From the NCBI GenBank assembly GCA_032139905.1, contig JAQJDB010000007.1:620001-684000 (forward strand): DNA of 64,000 nucleotides, given 5' to 3'. Below, in pieces: positions 27,010 to 35,626 of the stretch. Made by a program: the position numbers and the translations under genes. The notes below the pieces were generated by a model. That model had not been told where the DNA came from and did not search any database. It saw only the letters and a list, made by a program, of their open reading frames with translations. Each line of letters starts with the position of its first letter. The stretch's first letter is position 1. Source of the DNA: Nitrospira sp. MA-1 (GTDB taxonomy: Bacteria; Nitrospirota; Nitrospiria; Nitrospirales; UBA8639).

Positions 27010-27918
27010 ATGAAAATTCTGTGTGCCGTTGATGGGTCGGAGTTTTCTCTCTGGGCTCTTGAATGTGTGGGGAAATTGTTTCGCCATTCGGTAAAAGAAT
27101 TGATCCTGTTGCATGCGGTTGATCCACGGATATTGAGAGGTGGTGGGGGAAAGCGACCTAAAATGGATGAGCCAGGCACCAAAGATATTTCCCAAAAGCT
27201 GGAGGCAGCGGGTCAGAAGGTCTTGACTGATTGTGCCCATCGAATGGAAATGGTGTTAAGCCAAGCTACCACCAAGCCGTTTGCGGCGATTAAGACGGCC
27301 TTGGTGAAAGGCCATGCGGCTGATTCCATTATTTCCTATGCCGAGCGAAGCCTCCCTGATTTGGTGGTTGTGGGATCACGCGGAATGAACGATCTCCCGG
27401 GATATTTACTTGGGAGTATTTCGAGAACGGTTTTGACCCACGGCCCCTGCTCGGTCTTGACGGTCAAGAGTCCACTCGACGTGCCGGCTTCCGTCTTACT
27501 CGCCCTGGATGGGTCCAAGCCATCAAAGTTTGCGGCGAACCGGGTGAAAGAATGGCTGTCTCCTGAAGAGGTGACCCTTCACCTGGTGTCGGTTGTGCCC
27601 GATATTCTGACGAATGCGTCCAAGAAGATGTTTCCGAAATCACGACTCAAATCCCTGGTGGCTCCCCTTCGACAGCATGCTCAGGAATGCCTTGAGGAGT
27701 ATCGAAAATTGTTTCTCAAGGAAGGGTTTCAAGTGGTGGGAGAACGTCTTCAGGGGAATCCACGGGAGAAAATCGTCGAATCGGTTCCAAAATGTCATAC
27801 GCAATTGGTGGTCATGGGATCCAAGGGGCTCACTGGTGTTGAACGGTTTACCATGGGAAGTGTTTCGGAATGGGTGAGCGCCTATGCGCCCTCCTCCGTG
27901 CTGGTCGTTCGGCATTAG
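27010..27918 (+). CDS. tandem universal stress protein
   Basis: The 302-residue product starts MKILCAVDGSEFSLWALECV and has two UspA domains, with loops GSRGMNDLPGYLLGS and GSKGLTGVERFTMGS. The first loop departs from the usual spacing glycine. It is transcribed divergently from the N-ATPase operon, with which it may share an activator site. The pentapeptide protein gene follows 88 bp downstream. Confidence 0.9.
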   Translation: MKILCAVDGSEFSLWALECVGKLFRHSVKELILLHAVDPRILRGGGGKRPKMDEPGTKDISQKLEAAGQKVLTDCAHRMEMVLSQATTKPFAAIKTALVKGHAADSIISYAERSLPDLVVVGSRGMNDLPGYLLGSISRTVLTHGPCSVLTVKSPLDVPASVLLALDGSKPSKFAANRVKEWLSPEEVTLHLVSVVPDILTNASKKMFPKSRLKSLVAPLRQHAQECLEEYRKLFLKEGFQVVGERLQGNPREKIVESVPKCHTQLVVMGSKGLTGVERFTMGSVSEWVSAYAPSSVLVVRH

Positions 27919-28006
27919 AACACATTGTAAAAGGCGAAGGCTTTGCCTGCTGTTATGCGTAATCTTTATATGAAGATCGGGCACTACACGACTTAAAGGA
28001 GGGGAA

Positions 28007-29326
28007 TTGTTGAACACAAGTAAGACAGGACGATCGCAGGGAAAGTCTATGAAGCTGGGCGGGTCATGGCTTGGAAGGGTGATGGCATTCGTATTGGTCG
28101 GGAGTCTGATGTCCACGGGAGCTTATGGGGAGCATCTGGATGTATCCGGTGGTCTCACAGACACCTCCTCGGACTGTCATGGGGTATTCCTCGGAAAACA
28201 AATTCCGGGAGAAACACTGACCCGGATGTTAGCTGCACATGCCCGATGGCTCGCCGATCATCAAGACCCGAAAGGGGTGCAGGCCAATTTATGCGGGGCC
28301 GATTTGTCCGAAGTCGATTTTCGGGAGGAAGATTTGAGCGGTGCCAACTTTCAGGGGGCCAACCTGACTCGTGCCGTGTTCACTACGGCTAGGTTAATCC
28401 ATGTGAACTTTCAAAACGCGAACCTCACCGAAGCCTCTTTCTATTCGGTTGATATGCGCGGAGCCAACGTCTCAGGTGCCAGTGCCCGGTTGGCGGATTT
28501 TCGAAAAGCCGATTTGACCCAGACCAATTTCACGGGAGCTGATTTGCGAGAAGCGAATCTTGCCGAGTCTGCTTTCCGCCTAGGCGTCTTGCGAGGAGCA
28601 GATCTAGAGGAAGCCTATCTGGTGAGAGCGAATTTTGAAATGGCCAATCTCGCGGAAGCTTCCCTCATTCGAGTGGATGGTCGAGAGGCAAATTTTCGCC
28701 GGGCCTTACTCGTCAATGCCAAACTACTCGAAGCGGATTTCAATCGAAGCGACTTCCAAGAAGCAGATCTTCGTTCGGCTGATATTTCCGGGGCCGATTT
28801 TGGATCAGCGAATCTGAGTGAGGCCGTACTGAACCATGCCAATCTCCGTGAAGTGAATTTGGACAGGGCCGTGCTGTTTCAAGCGAATCTCGAAGACGCG
28901 AATTGTGCCGGCGCGAGTTTTCAGAATGCCGATTTGCTTGAGGCTAATTTGATGAACAGCAACCTCATGCGGGCGACATTGGACGAAGCCTATCTCGCCA
29001 AAGCGAATTTGCTGGGGGCAAACCTGGAAGGGTCGGACTTCTCATGGGCGAACCTGGCTGAAGCCGATCTTTCACAGAGCATTCTAGAGTTTGCCGTGAT
29101 GTTCCGAACCAATCTACACGAGGCCAAACTTGATGGAGCAAGGTTTTACGGGGCGGATCTTCGAGGAGCGAATGTCGAGAAAGCCTCTTTTCAGGGCACG
29201 CGTTTGGAGGGGGTAGCCATCCGGTATGCCCAAGGCTTAAACCAGACACAACTGAATCAGGCCTGTGTCGATGCACGAACCCGCTTGCCGGAAGGATTGG
29301 TGGGACCATCTCAATGCCTGCGCTGA
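28007..29326 (+). CDS. secreted pentapeptide-repeat protein
   Basis: The product has a signal peptide (GRVMAFVLVGSLMSTGAYG) and then, from about residue 90 to 420, near-continuous A(D/N)LxX pentapeptides (GADLSEVDF, GANFQGANL and similar), predicting a long right-handed quadrilateral beta helix. Such helices serve as structural or DNA-mimic proteins; a periplasmic one most likely has a structural or protective role. A TTG at 28007 or 28010 follows a strong AAAGGAGGGG; the ATG at 28049 is an alternative with a weaker site. Confidence 0.8.
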   Translation: MLNTSKTGRSQGKSMKLGGSWLGRVMAFVLVGSLMSTGAYGEHLDVSGGLTDTSSDCHGVFLGKQIPGETLTRMLAAHARWLADHQDPKGVQANLCGADLSEVDFREEDLSGANFQGANLTRAVFTTARLIHVNFQNANLTEASFYSVDMRGANVSGASARLADFRKADLTQTNFTGADLREANLAESAFRLGVLRGADLEEAYLVRANFEMANLAEASLIRVDGREANFRRALLVNAKLLEADFNRSDFQEADLRSADISGADFGSANLSEAVLNHANLREVNLDRAVLFQANLEDANCAGASFQNADLLEANLMNSNLMRATLDEAYLAKANLLGANLEGSDFSWANLAEADLSQSILEFAVMFRTNLHEAKLDGARFYGADLRGANVEKASFQGTRLEGVAIRYAQGLNQTQLNQACVDARTRLPEGLVGPSQCLR

Positions 29327-29436
29327 GCGATAACAGTGCGACCTCGCAAAAGGGTTTAGGGGCTTCAACGAACATGCCAACATCTTATTGATACGAATGT
29401 ACCTTGAATCCACACAACAAGCCCCGGAGTGCCGGA

Positions 29437-30081
29437 ATGTTCATCGTATTTGAGCCAGGAGGCATGCGGGCCCCTTATGTGCCGGGTTCGTTCCGGCAGA
29501 GAAATGTTGAGAAAATCTTGAAGGCCTCTGCCACAGGCCAGGTGAAGGTTGAGCAGGACAATCTTCTTTCGGTTTCTCAGAAAAATGCCGGACCAACTTC
29601 TTTGCAGGCCCGCCTGTATAAACAGGTTGAATCGTTCACGCAATCCTCTCGCGCAAAAATTTGTGCCAGGGATATCATGTCCTCCCCGGTGGTCACGCTT
29701 CCTGTCATGTCCTCGCTTTCCCAAGCCTGGGATGTTGTGCATTCCACTCGATACCGACATATCCCTATCATCGGAGTGGATAATGCCGTGATTGGAATAT
29801 TGTCTGATCGTGATCTGTTCCGGGGAACAGTGAAGTCGGCTCTTTCACGGACAGAGAGGGCCGTTAAGCAGGCGGAGGGTTCTATCCAACATCTGGTCAG
29901 TCACCCGGTCTTGGTTGCGTCCCCGGAGGCCGAGCTTCGCGCCATTGCGAGGGTGTTATTGGAGGAAAGGATTGGTGCTTTGCCGATTGTGTCGGAAGCG
30001 GGGGGCTTAATGGGTATGATTACCAGAAGTGATATTCTGCGTGCTCTGGTCGCACATTCTGACTTTGATCAATGGGTATAA
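29437..30081 (+). CDS. CBS-pair protein with N-terminal extension
   Basis: The product of about 214 residues has an unrecognised basic N-terminal 75 residues (MFIVFEPGGMRAPYV) and then two CBS domains: ARDIMSSPVVTLPVMSSLSQAW with PIIGVDNAVIGILSDRDLF, and VSHPVLVASPEAELRAI with LPIVSEAGGLMGMITRSDIL. CBS pairs bind adenosine nucleotides and sense energy status. The ATG at 29437 is chosen; a TTG 33 bases upstream is possible. Confidence 0.85.
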   Translation: MFIVFEPGGMRAPYVPGSFRQRNVEKILKASATGQVKVEQDNLLSVSQKNAGPTSLQARLYKQVESFTQSSRAKICARDIMSSPVVTLPVMSSLSQAWDVVHSTRYRHIPIIGVDNAVIGILSDRDLFRGTVKSALSRTERAVKQAEGSIQHLVSHPVLVASPEAELRAIARVLLEERIGALPIVSEAGGLMGMITRSDILRALVAHSDFDQWV

Positions 30082-30161
30082 GCGAAAGAGATTCTCGGCC
30101 CTACGGTGAGGAAGCGGACAATTCCTCTCGTATCCTTTTGCCGATTTAAAGGAGGAAACCC

Positions 30162-30515
30162 ATGCTAAACCAAGGAGAGAAACTGTTAATCGTCCATCGC
30201 CGACTATTTGAAAAAGATACGCCCCGGTTTTTTGTGGGAGAAGTGCTGGTCTACGAATCCGGGATCGTCAAGGTGAAAGGGTATACGTTTGTCAAAGATA
30301 TGTTTAGCGGAAACATGCAAAAGAAGTCCGATCTACGCACAAAGGTCATGTCGATTGTCTCAGGGACCCTTATTGTGTATCAATTGCCGGTGACGGCTCT
30401 CTTGGATTCGATGGGATTTAGTCTGGATCAGGATGGAGAGTTGGTGCTCACGGATGAAGGTGGATTTTCGATGGATGTGTCGGAATCCCTCTATAAACAC
30501 GAAACCCATCAATAA
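30162..30515 (+). CDS. conserved protein of unknown function
   Basis: I do not recognise this 117-residue soluble protein (MLNQGEKLLIVHRRLFEKDTPRFFVGEVLVYE). It looks mostly beta-stranded with a central SGIVKVKGYTFVKDMFSGN, and has no signal peptide or membrane segment. A perfect AAAGGAGGAAACCC ribosome site precedes the ATG, supporting a real, well-translated gene. It follows the CBS gene by 80 bp and may belong to the same stress cluster. Confidence 0.7.
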   Translation: MLNQGEKLLIVHRRLFEKDTPRFFVGEVLVYESGIVKVKGYTFVKDMFSGNMQKKSDLRTKVMSIVSGTLIVYQLPVTALLDSMGFSLDQDGELVLTDEGGFSMDVSESLYKHETHQ

Positions 30516-30698
30516 CAACACGTCCTTGTTTTTTCTTTCCCAAGGCTTGCCACTTTCTTTCTTTTTTTGTCTAAGCGTTCAGTCTCCTATGGCCAACCCC
30601 TGGTCAATGCAAGGATTTGCATGGGTGCGAGTTTCTGGCCTTTAGCGAGAGAATGGCCATTTCAAAAAGAGTCAGCGGGAGGAACATATCGTGAATAT

Positions 30699-31955
30699 TC
30701 AGGTTGGATTAGCGACCGTGGCAAAAGTACTACGGAATTGGTCGGGAGTCATATTCAAAATTTCGGCATACTGCGAAACGTTCTCCATGTTTGCCAAATC
30801 TTCCGCTTCTAATCGGGCCATATAGGCACGGGCAATTTTGTAAGATTCTGATTCAATATCGACCATTCGCACCCGGGTACGGCCCGTAGCGGAGTCCACA
30901 ATGTCTTCAAAAGGCAGCGGGGTGAAGCGTCCGTTCACGATGGACACCATGGCCCCATTCCCTCCATCCAAAAGGAATTGGGCGGCACAATACCCCAAAT
31001 CCCGGGTGTATTCCATGTCGAACGGAATGGGGTCGGCGCAACGAAGTTCATAGCCGATGTTTTTGTATACTATGGTAATCTTGATCTCAGAGTGTTTCAG
31101 CTTTTGAGTGACGGTTTCCTTCAGGACCTTTCCGATATCCAGTTCCGCCAGTCGGATATTGCCATGTTCATCTCGTTCAACCCCGCCTAGGAGGGCGAGG
31201 TCGTCCTGATCCAAAAACTCCGAAAGTCCTTCAGCCAACACCGCCACACCATCCGAACGGCCCTGGGTTAGACGTTTGGTCATGGCTCCAACCAGTATAT
31301 TGGTTAAGTGGCCAAGCTTGAGCGTGGCCCCCTTGAATTCCTCAGGAATCAGGGTAAGGGTCGCTCCCGCCGCCTTACCAATGCCGAGAGCCAGGTGTCC
31401 GGCCTTACGTCCCATGGTGACCACGAAATACCATCGGGAGGTGGTATGGGCGTCAATCATGAGATTTTTGACTAGCTCGACTCCCATGTGCCGGGCCGTT
31501 TGAAACCCGAAGGTCGGCATGCCATGGGGAAGGCATAAATCGTTATCAATCGTTTTGGGCACGTGAACAACGTGCAATCGCCCATTGGCCAGTTCCGCCA
31601 GTTTTAATGCGGAAAAGGCCGTATCATCCCCGCCAATGGTGATGAGGCCGGTCACATTCAATTTTTGAAGGGAGGTTAACGTGGTTGATAAATCTTGGGG
31701 ACGTTTAGTGGGATTGGCTCGAGATGTGCGCAATAAGGAGCCACCACGAAAGTGCAAGTGGCTGACCGTTTCACGGGTGAGAGGTTGAGTATGGGAAAGG
31801 TCGCTTTTCATCAACCACTGAAATCCATCTTCAATCCCAAGCACCTCCACCCCACAAAGACGACTTCGAATCGTGGCGGCTTCAATGACGCTATTGATGC
31901 CGGGGGCAGGTCCGCCTCCGACCAAAATGGCGAATTTCATAGATGGGGAATCCAT
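30699..31955 (-). CDS. 6-phosphofructokinase, pyrophosphate-type
   Basis: The 418-residue product (MDSPSMKFAILVGGGPAPGINSVIEAA) is a phosphofructokinase. It reads GGDDTAFSA where ATP enzymes have GGDGS, and PKTIDND where ATP enzymes have PGTIDND; both changes are the established marks of PPi-dependent enzymes. It would interconvert fructose-6-P and fructose-1,6-bisP using PPi, reversibly. It is the last gene of a probable four-gene operon with a uspA, a DUF2892-type protein and a pseudo-receiver. The start may instead be the ATG at 31940. Confidence 0.85.
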   Translation of the reverse strand: MDSPSMKFAILVGGGPAPGINSVIEAATIRSRLCGVEVLGIEDGFQWLMKSDLSHTQPLTRETVSHLHFRGGSLLRTSRANPTKRPQDLSTTLTSLQKLNVTGLITIGGDDTAFSALKLAELANGRLHVVHVPKTIDNDLCLPHGMPTFGFQTARHMGVELVKNLMIDAHTTSRWYFVVTMGRKAGHLALGIGKAAGATLTLIPEEFKGATLKLGHLTNILVGAMTKRLTQGRSDGVAVLAEGLSEFLDQDDLALLGGVERDEHGNIRLAELDIGKVLKETVTQKLKHSEIKITIVYKNIGYELRCADPIPFDMEYTRDLGYCAAQFLLDGGNGAMVSIVNGRFTPLPFEDIVDSATGRTRVRMVDIESESYKIARAYMARLEAEDLANMENVSQYAEILNMTPDQFRSTFATVANPT

Positions 31956-32016
31956 AATGTCGTTTCTCACGTGAATTATTAATGGGAACCATAATAGAAA
32001 GAGGGCGTATGAGTAA

Positions 32017-32934
32017 TCAAGCGGTAGCTTGTGGAGAGGGCTCACGAATCAAGAGCACGGAACAGGGAGAATGGTGAATGGTCGCATGAGACACACTCCC
32101 GTGTGTCAGTCGTTGAAAGGGTGAATGACCGGGGATACCCATGAGGACTAATTGGGGTTGCAGATTTGAGATCTGTCTTTGAATGACTGAGGAAGGAGCC
32201 CCTGTTTGAACAAGACTCTCTACGGAATATCCCAGGTTTGAGAGTTTGTCCGTGACGTTTTTCGTTAAATGGACGCCTCCGTTTTGGAGTTCCTTCTTCC
32301 AGGTGTCCGGTAACAGTGCGCCAACCGGGAGAATAGGCTGAGCAAAGGGTATGACATGCAGCACCGTAATATGCGGAATGCCTCGAAAAGGCTTGTGTGA
32401 CAAGAACTCAACGGCCCATTCAGCATCTAGAAGTTGTTCGATGGGAAGAAGGATGCTGTTGAACGGGACAACGGGAGCCTTGACGAGAAGTACGTGACAA
32501 GATGCATGGGTCGCGACCCTATGCGAGACGCTCCCGATCAGGTGTTCCTTAATGGTTCCTAACCCACGCGAACCCATAATGATGAGGTCCACCGATTCGT
32601 CCTGTGCCAATGTTAGAATGACCGAGGCGGGAATTCCAATTTCGAGGCGTTGGGAGACCTCCTTGCACTCCGGTGATAAAAGGGAGGCGGCCTTTTTGAG
32701 GATTCGAACACCTTCTTCCCGCAACGCCTTTTCTGCGGCCTCGGAAAAATGGTGCCCGACACTCATGCCTGTTCCTGGATAGGCGAGTTGGGGAATGGAA
32801 ATGGTGTGGAGCAGCAGTACGCGTTCTGGAAGAGACATAGCCTGTACGCTTCGAACGGCCTCCTCCGCCTGTGAGGAATTATCCACAGGAATTAAAATGG
32901 TTTTGGATTTTAATGGCGCGGTTGGTGTCTTCAC
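32017..32934 (-). CDS. tandem universal stress protein
   Basis: The 305-residue product has two UspA domains. The first carries GSRGLGTIKEHLIGS; the second GIPGHSPFQRLTHGS, a weaker nucleotide loop that may not bind ATP. It lies 61 bp upstream of the PFK gene and 46 bp downstream of the DUF2892-type gene, all on the same strand. Confidence 0.88.
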   Translation of the reverse strand: MKTPTAPLKSKTILIPVDNSSQAEEAVRSVQAMSLPERVLLLHTISIPQLAYPGTGMSVGHHFSEAAEKALREEGVRILKKAASLLSPECKEVSQRLEIGIPASVILTLAQDESVDLIIMGSRGLGTIKEHLIGSVSHRVATHASCHVLLVKAPVVPFNSILLPIEQLLDAEWAVEFLSHKPFRGIPHITVLHVIPFAQPILPVGALLPDTWKKELQNGGVHLTKNVTDKLSNLGYSVESLVQTGAPSSVIQRQISNLQPQLVLMGIPGHSPFQRLTHGSVSHATIHHSPCSVLLIREPSPQATA

Positions 32935-32980
32935 GTGTCCTCGAATTTAGTGATACTCCATCAAAATGAAACCTGCCTCT

Positions 32981-33262
32981 TTACGTTCTGTGAGACGAGG
33001 GATCCGGGTTTTCGTGAGCTGATGGATGGGTATGGGAAGGTGCATGCTCCGGTTTGTGAAGTGGGCACGTATTGATTCCCAAAGCTTGCCACGCCGGACA
33101 GTATCCAATAATTCCCGTTAACAACGCGATAAGGCCGACAATCAGGAGGACAAGATCTCCCCAACCCGGTAACAGTGAAAATCCTGATAAGGCAAGAAGG
33201 AGAAACCCTACACCGACCCGTATCATTCGTTCATGGTGTCCGATGTTACGATACTTTTTCAT
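32981..33262 (-). CDS. DUF2892/YgaP-like small membrane protein
   Basis: The 93-residue product begins MKKYRNIGHHERMIRVGVGFLLLALSGFSLL and has a second hydrophobic segment (DLVLLIVGLIALLTGIIGYCPAWQALGINTC), the typical layout of the YgaP transmembrane family with the conserved YCPAWxxLGINTC. The C-terminus is His/Pro-rich (HKPEHAPSHTHPSAHE) and could bind metal. Function of the family is unclear. Confidence 0.8.
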   Translation of the reverse strand: MKKYRNIGHHERMIRVGVGFLLLALSGFSLLPGWGDLVLLIVGLIALLTGIIGYCPAWQALGINTCPLHKPEHAPSHTHPSAHENPDPSSHRT

Positions 33263-33303
33263 ATCACACCTCTTTTGATGGTGAGGATAAGGTATTCAGC
33301 CAT

Positions 33304-33663
33304 TTAGTCTAGGTCGCCACTGGCAACCCGAACCGCGCCCAGTACCTGATTGGCATTGAAAGGGCATCCGATAATTTGAACTGCACCCAGGTGACTGGGT
33401 TCCGGAGTAAGGCTTTGGTTAGATTGCCCTCCCAAAGCCACCACTTTCCCTGAGAATCCTTTTTCGCGGAGTTGACGCAATATTTCCAGACCGCTCGGAC
33501 GGACCAGATATAAATCAACCACGACCAGGGAGGGGTTATGCCGTAATACGGATTCGATAATATTTTCTCCCTCATCCAGTAAAAGGAATGGGTCGCCTTT
33601 TTTCGTTAAGGCCTGTTGCAAATTTTTTCGTAAGATGGGGTCGATGGTCGCAATGAGTAACAT
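33304..33663 (-). CDS. degenerate response-regulator receiver domain
   Basis: The 119-residue product has the receiver layout with the phospho-site Asp50 (LVVVDLYLVRPSGLEIL). The N-terminal acidic pair is reduced to one Asp (ATIDP) and the C-terminal conserved Lys-Pro is replaced (IIGCPF). It may therefore be a phosphorylation-independent pseudo-receiver. An in-frame TTG at 33696 is possible. It is the first gene of the operon leading to DUF2892, uspA and PFK. Confidence 0.75.
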   Translation of the reverse strand: MLLIATIDPILRKNLQQALTKKGDPFLLLDEGENIIESVLRHNPSLVVVDLYLVRPSGLEILRQLREKGFSGKVVALGGQSNQSLTPEPSHLGAVQIIGCPFNANQVLGAVRVASGDLD

Positions 33664-34019
33664 ACAAGAGATATCCGTATTTGAAATATTGTACAATCTA
33701 TACCCATCAAAACCTGTGCCAAAATGTCAAAGATAGATGCCCTTGATTTATCAGGAACAAAGATTTCAGCCATGAAGAAATGGGGCAAAGAATCTCAATT
33801 GAGTGGAGGAGGAGTGTAGCGCTTGGCCCCACTCCGGGAATCTGAGAGCATTGCACTCATGAATTTTTTCAATTAATTTTTCTAGGATTTGTAATACTCC
33901 TTCTTCTTCAATGACGAGTATTCATGCCGGACATCCGGCTGGGGTATGGGGGTCTGTTGGTGTGAAATGAAGTCAGTGTTAATTGCATTCTGAAATTCTT
34001 TAAAAGGAGTGGTAACTCA
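33664..34019. other. divergent control region
   Basis: It holds the sigma-54-like element for the pseudo-receiver operon and a single TGTAGC half-site at 33815-33820. The end carries AAAAGGAGTGGTAACTCA, the ribosome site of the PagL-like gene. No gene is visible. Confidence 0.5.
33706..33721 (-). promoter_or_regulatory. sigma-54-like promoter of the pseudo-receiver/uspA/PFK operon
   Basis: The minus strand reads TGGCACAGGTTTTGAT. The -24 half is perfect, but the -12 half has GA instead of GC. It matches 11 of 12 informative bases; loss of the invariant C makes activity uncertain. Confidence 0.45.
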
Positions 34020-34562
34020 ATGAGGGCGTTATTGGTGTTCGTTTTTATCCTGGGATGTTCGGCAACCGGATGGGCAAAAGATATTGAATTAGTCGCTCTT
34101 GGGGTGAGAGCCGGGATGAATTTTAAGGATGCTGGTTTGCAGCCTGGCGAAAAGGAGGATTTCGAACAATTTGATGTTTTTGGGATCATGGGACTTCCAT
34201 GGCGGTGGGAAGGGACGTCCGGGTGGGAGGTACGTTCGCAAGTCTGGGGTTCCGCTGGTGCGTTGAGAGGAGCTGGGGATCTTGGTTTTATTACAACTCT
34301 TACCCCTGGATTGGCTTTAAAACTTCCGAGTTGGCATTTGATTATTGATGGCGGAGTCGGAGGAGCACTTATCAGCAAGTGGGAGTTCGGCCGACAAGAT
34401 ATCGGTGGGCCCTTTCAATTTATTGCCCACGTGGGCCTGGGTGTTCAGCTCCCAGGGAACATGGTTGTGGGCTGGCGATTTCACCATATGTCTGATGCCA
34501 CGATGTATGGAGACAGTCGTGGTGTGGACTTCCATATGCTTGAGGTGGCCTACTACTTCTGA
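34020..34562 (+). CDS. PagL-like outer-membrane lipid A deacylase
   Basis: The 180-residue product has a signal peptide (MRALLVFVFILGCSATGWA) and an eight-strand beta-barrel pattern ending in an aromatic residue (VAYYF). The catalytic signature is WRFHHMSDATMYGDSRGVDFHMLEV, with the His-x-Ser pair and the later acidic region as in PagL/acyloxyacyl hydrolase proteins, which remove a 3-O-acyl chain from lipid A. Assignment rests on this motif and on barrel layout. Confidence 0.75.
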   Translation: MRALLVFVFILGCSATGWAKDIELVALGVRAGMNFKDAGLQPGEKEDFEQFDVFGIMGLPWRWEGTSGWEVRSQVWGSAGALRGAGDLGFITTLTPGLALKLPSWHLIIDGGVGGALISKWEFGRQDIGGPFQFIAHVGLGVQLPGNMVVGWRFHHMSDATMYGDSRGVDFHMLEVAYYF

Positions 34563-34701
34563 CGGTCTTCATGTCTTTAGGATTGTTCTGTTTTCGCATG
34601 AGTGGAGGGATGGCTCTCTGTCCCATCCTTTCATAACGTCCTCTCTGGCTTTCGGGTCTTTTCCTAGGGGTGTAAGAAACAGGTGGATCAGAATGCGAGA
34701 A

Positions 34702-34731
34702 AGACGGTGCCCCCAATGAGAAGCACCGTCT
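34702..34731 (-). terminator. candidate hairpin terminator after CBS gene
   Basis: A 9-bp perfect stem (AGACGGTGC / GCACCGTCT) encloses a 12-base loop and is followed on the minus strand by TTTCTC. It lies between the convergent PagL-like and CBS genes. Confidence 0.45.
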
Positions 34732-34792
34732 ATGCAACCTCTGTTGGGGGATATGGTCTCTTGAGGGCATTCAGAATTAAATACCCTCCCGG

Positions 34793-35212
34793 TTAAGCTC
34801 CGTAGACGTTAATCAGGTGGTCGTCAATCAATTGATTCAATAAGTCAGTGCGGGAGATCATTCCCAGTAGCTTGCCTTCACGCACGACGGGAATCCGGAT
34901 AATCTGATGCTTGATCATATTATTGACAATGTCCTCTGCCGTTGCGGCTTCGTCAACTGTCACCGGGTTCGGGGTCATGACGTCTTCGGCCTTTAGTGTG
35001 TGCAAATCTTTCCCGTCGACCAGGGCTTTCAAGACATCAAATTCCGTGACCATTCCTACCAAATGATTGCCTGGTTCAATAACAGGCACTCCGCTAAACG
35101 TGCCGGAATGGATCAGGATCGAGAGATCACGAGCACTATACTGACGGGTCACCGCGACCATGCGGGTTTGCATGAGATCACGCGCTTTCATCTGCAGATT
35201 CGGTGTAGCCAT
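34793..35212 (-). CDS. CBS-pair protein
   Basis: The 139-residue product consists of two CBS domains: ARDLMQTRMVAVTRQYSARDLSILI with GVPVIEPGNHLVGMVTEFDVLKAL, and AEDVMTPNPVTVDEAATAEDI with RIPVVREGKLLGMISRTDLLNQL. It is a free-standing nucleotide-sensing regulator with no effector domain. Stress clusters of this type often carry several. Confidence 0.88.
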   Translation of the reverse strand: MATPNLQMKARDLMQTRMVAVTRQYSARDLSILIHSGTFSGVPVIEPGNHLVGMVTEFDVLKALVDGKDLHTLKAEDVMTPNPVTVDEAATAEDIVNNMIKHQIIRIPVVREGKLLGMISRTDLLNQLIDDHLINVYGA

Positions 35213-35626
35213 GAAACCTCCTGATAGAAAATTCCCTTTGGGGGCAATCTCTGTTTGGGATCGTGTGGACGTGTATATTCAATCTCGCACAGTGGTTCTA
35301 GCAAAGCATAGGGCAGTTGATTGTCCAGGTTCTTCTCGCTTTTCTTTACTTCACCATCTTTTCTCTGCCATTTTGGAAGGGATCGGATGCAAACGATGAC
35401 TATACAAAAAGGCATTCTGCAGGGCCACCCCTATAATCCCTGACCTAATCATGTAATTCATGGTTCTGCTGTGTTAAGAGTTGGTCAAATCTGGCAGAAT
35501 AGAGAAGTCCTGATTGAAAACCTTCACCCATTGGAAAAACGGAGGTTACTCTATCAAGATGATGCCCGGTTGAGCGAGGTGTCAGCTTTTTAAGGGATGA
35601 CATTCTCTTGAGATGAGGGAATAATC
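35213..35626. other. intergenic, nothing recognised
   Basis: This region lies between divergent CBS and Ap4A phosphorylase-like genes. No gene, good promoter or repeat could be supported; a GCAA/GGGCA string near 35300 fails the sigma-54 consensus. Confidence 0.4.

Noticed and set aside
27931-27947. Possible sigma-54 element (AAGGCGAAGGCTTTGCC) before the pentapeptide gene
   Set aside because: GG-to-GC spacing fits, but only about 8 of 12 bases match and there is no upstream palindrome. It may be a weak hairpin at the end of uspA.
28280-29260. Dense short repeats in DNA of the pentapeptide gene
   Set aside because: They reflect the coding A(D/N)LxX periodicity and not a DNA repeat or CRISPR array. 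No CRISPR array was seen anywhere in the window.
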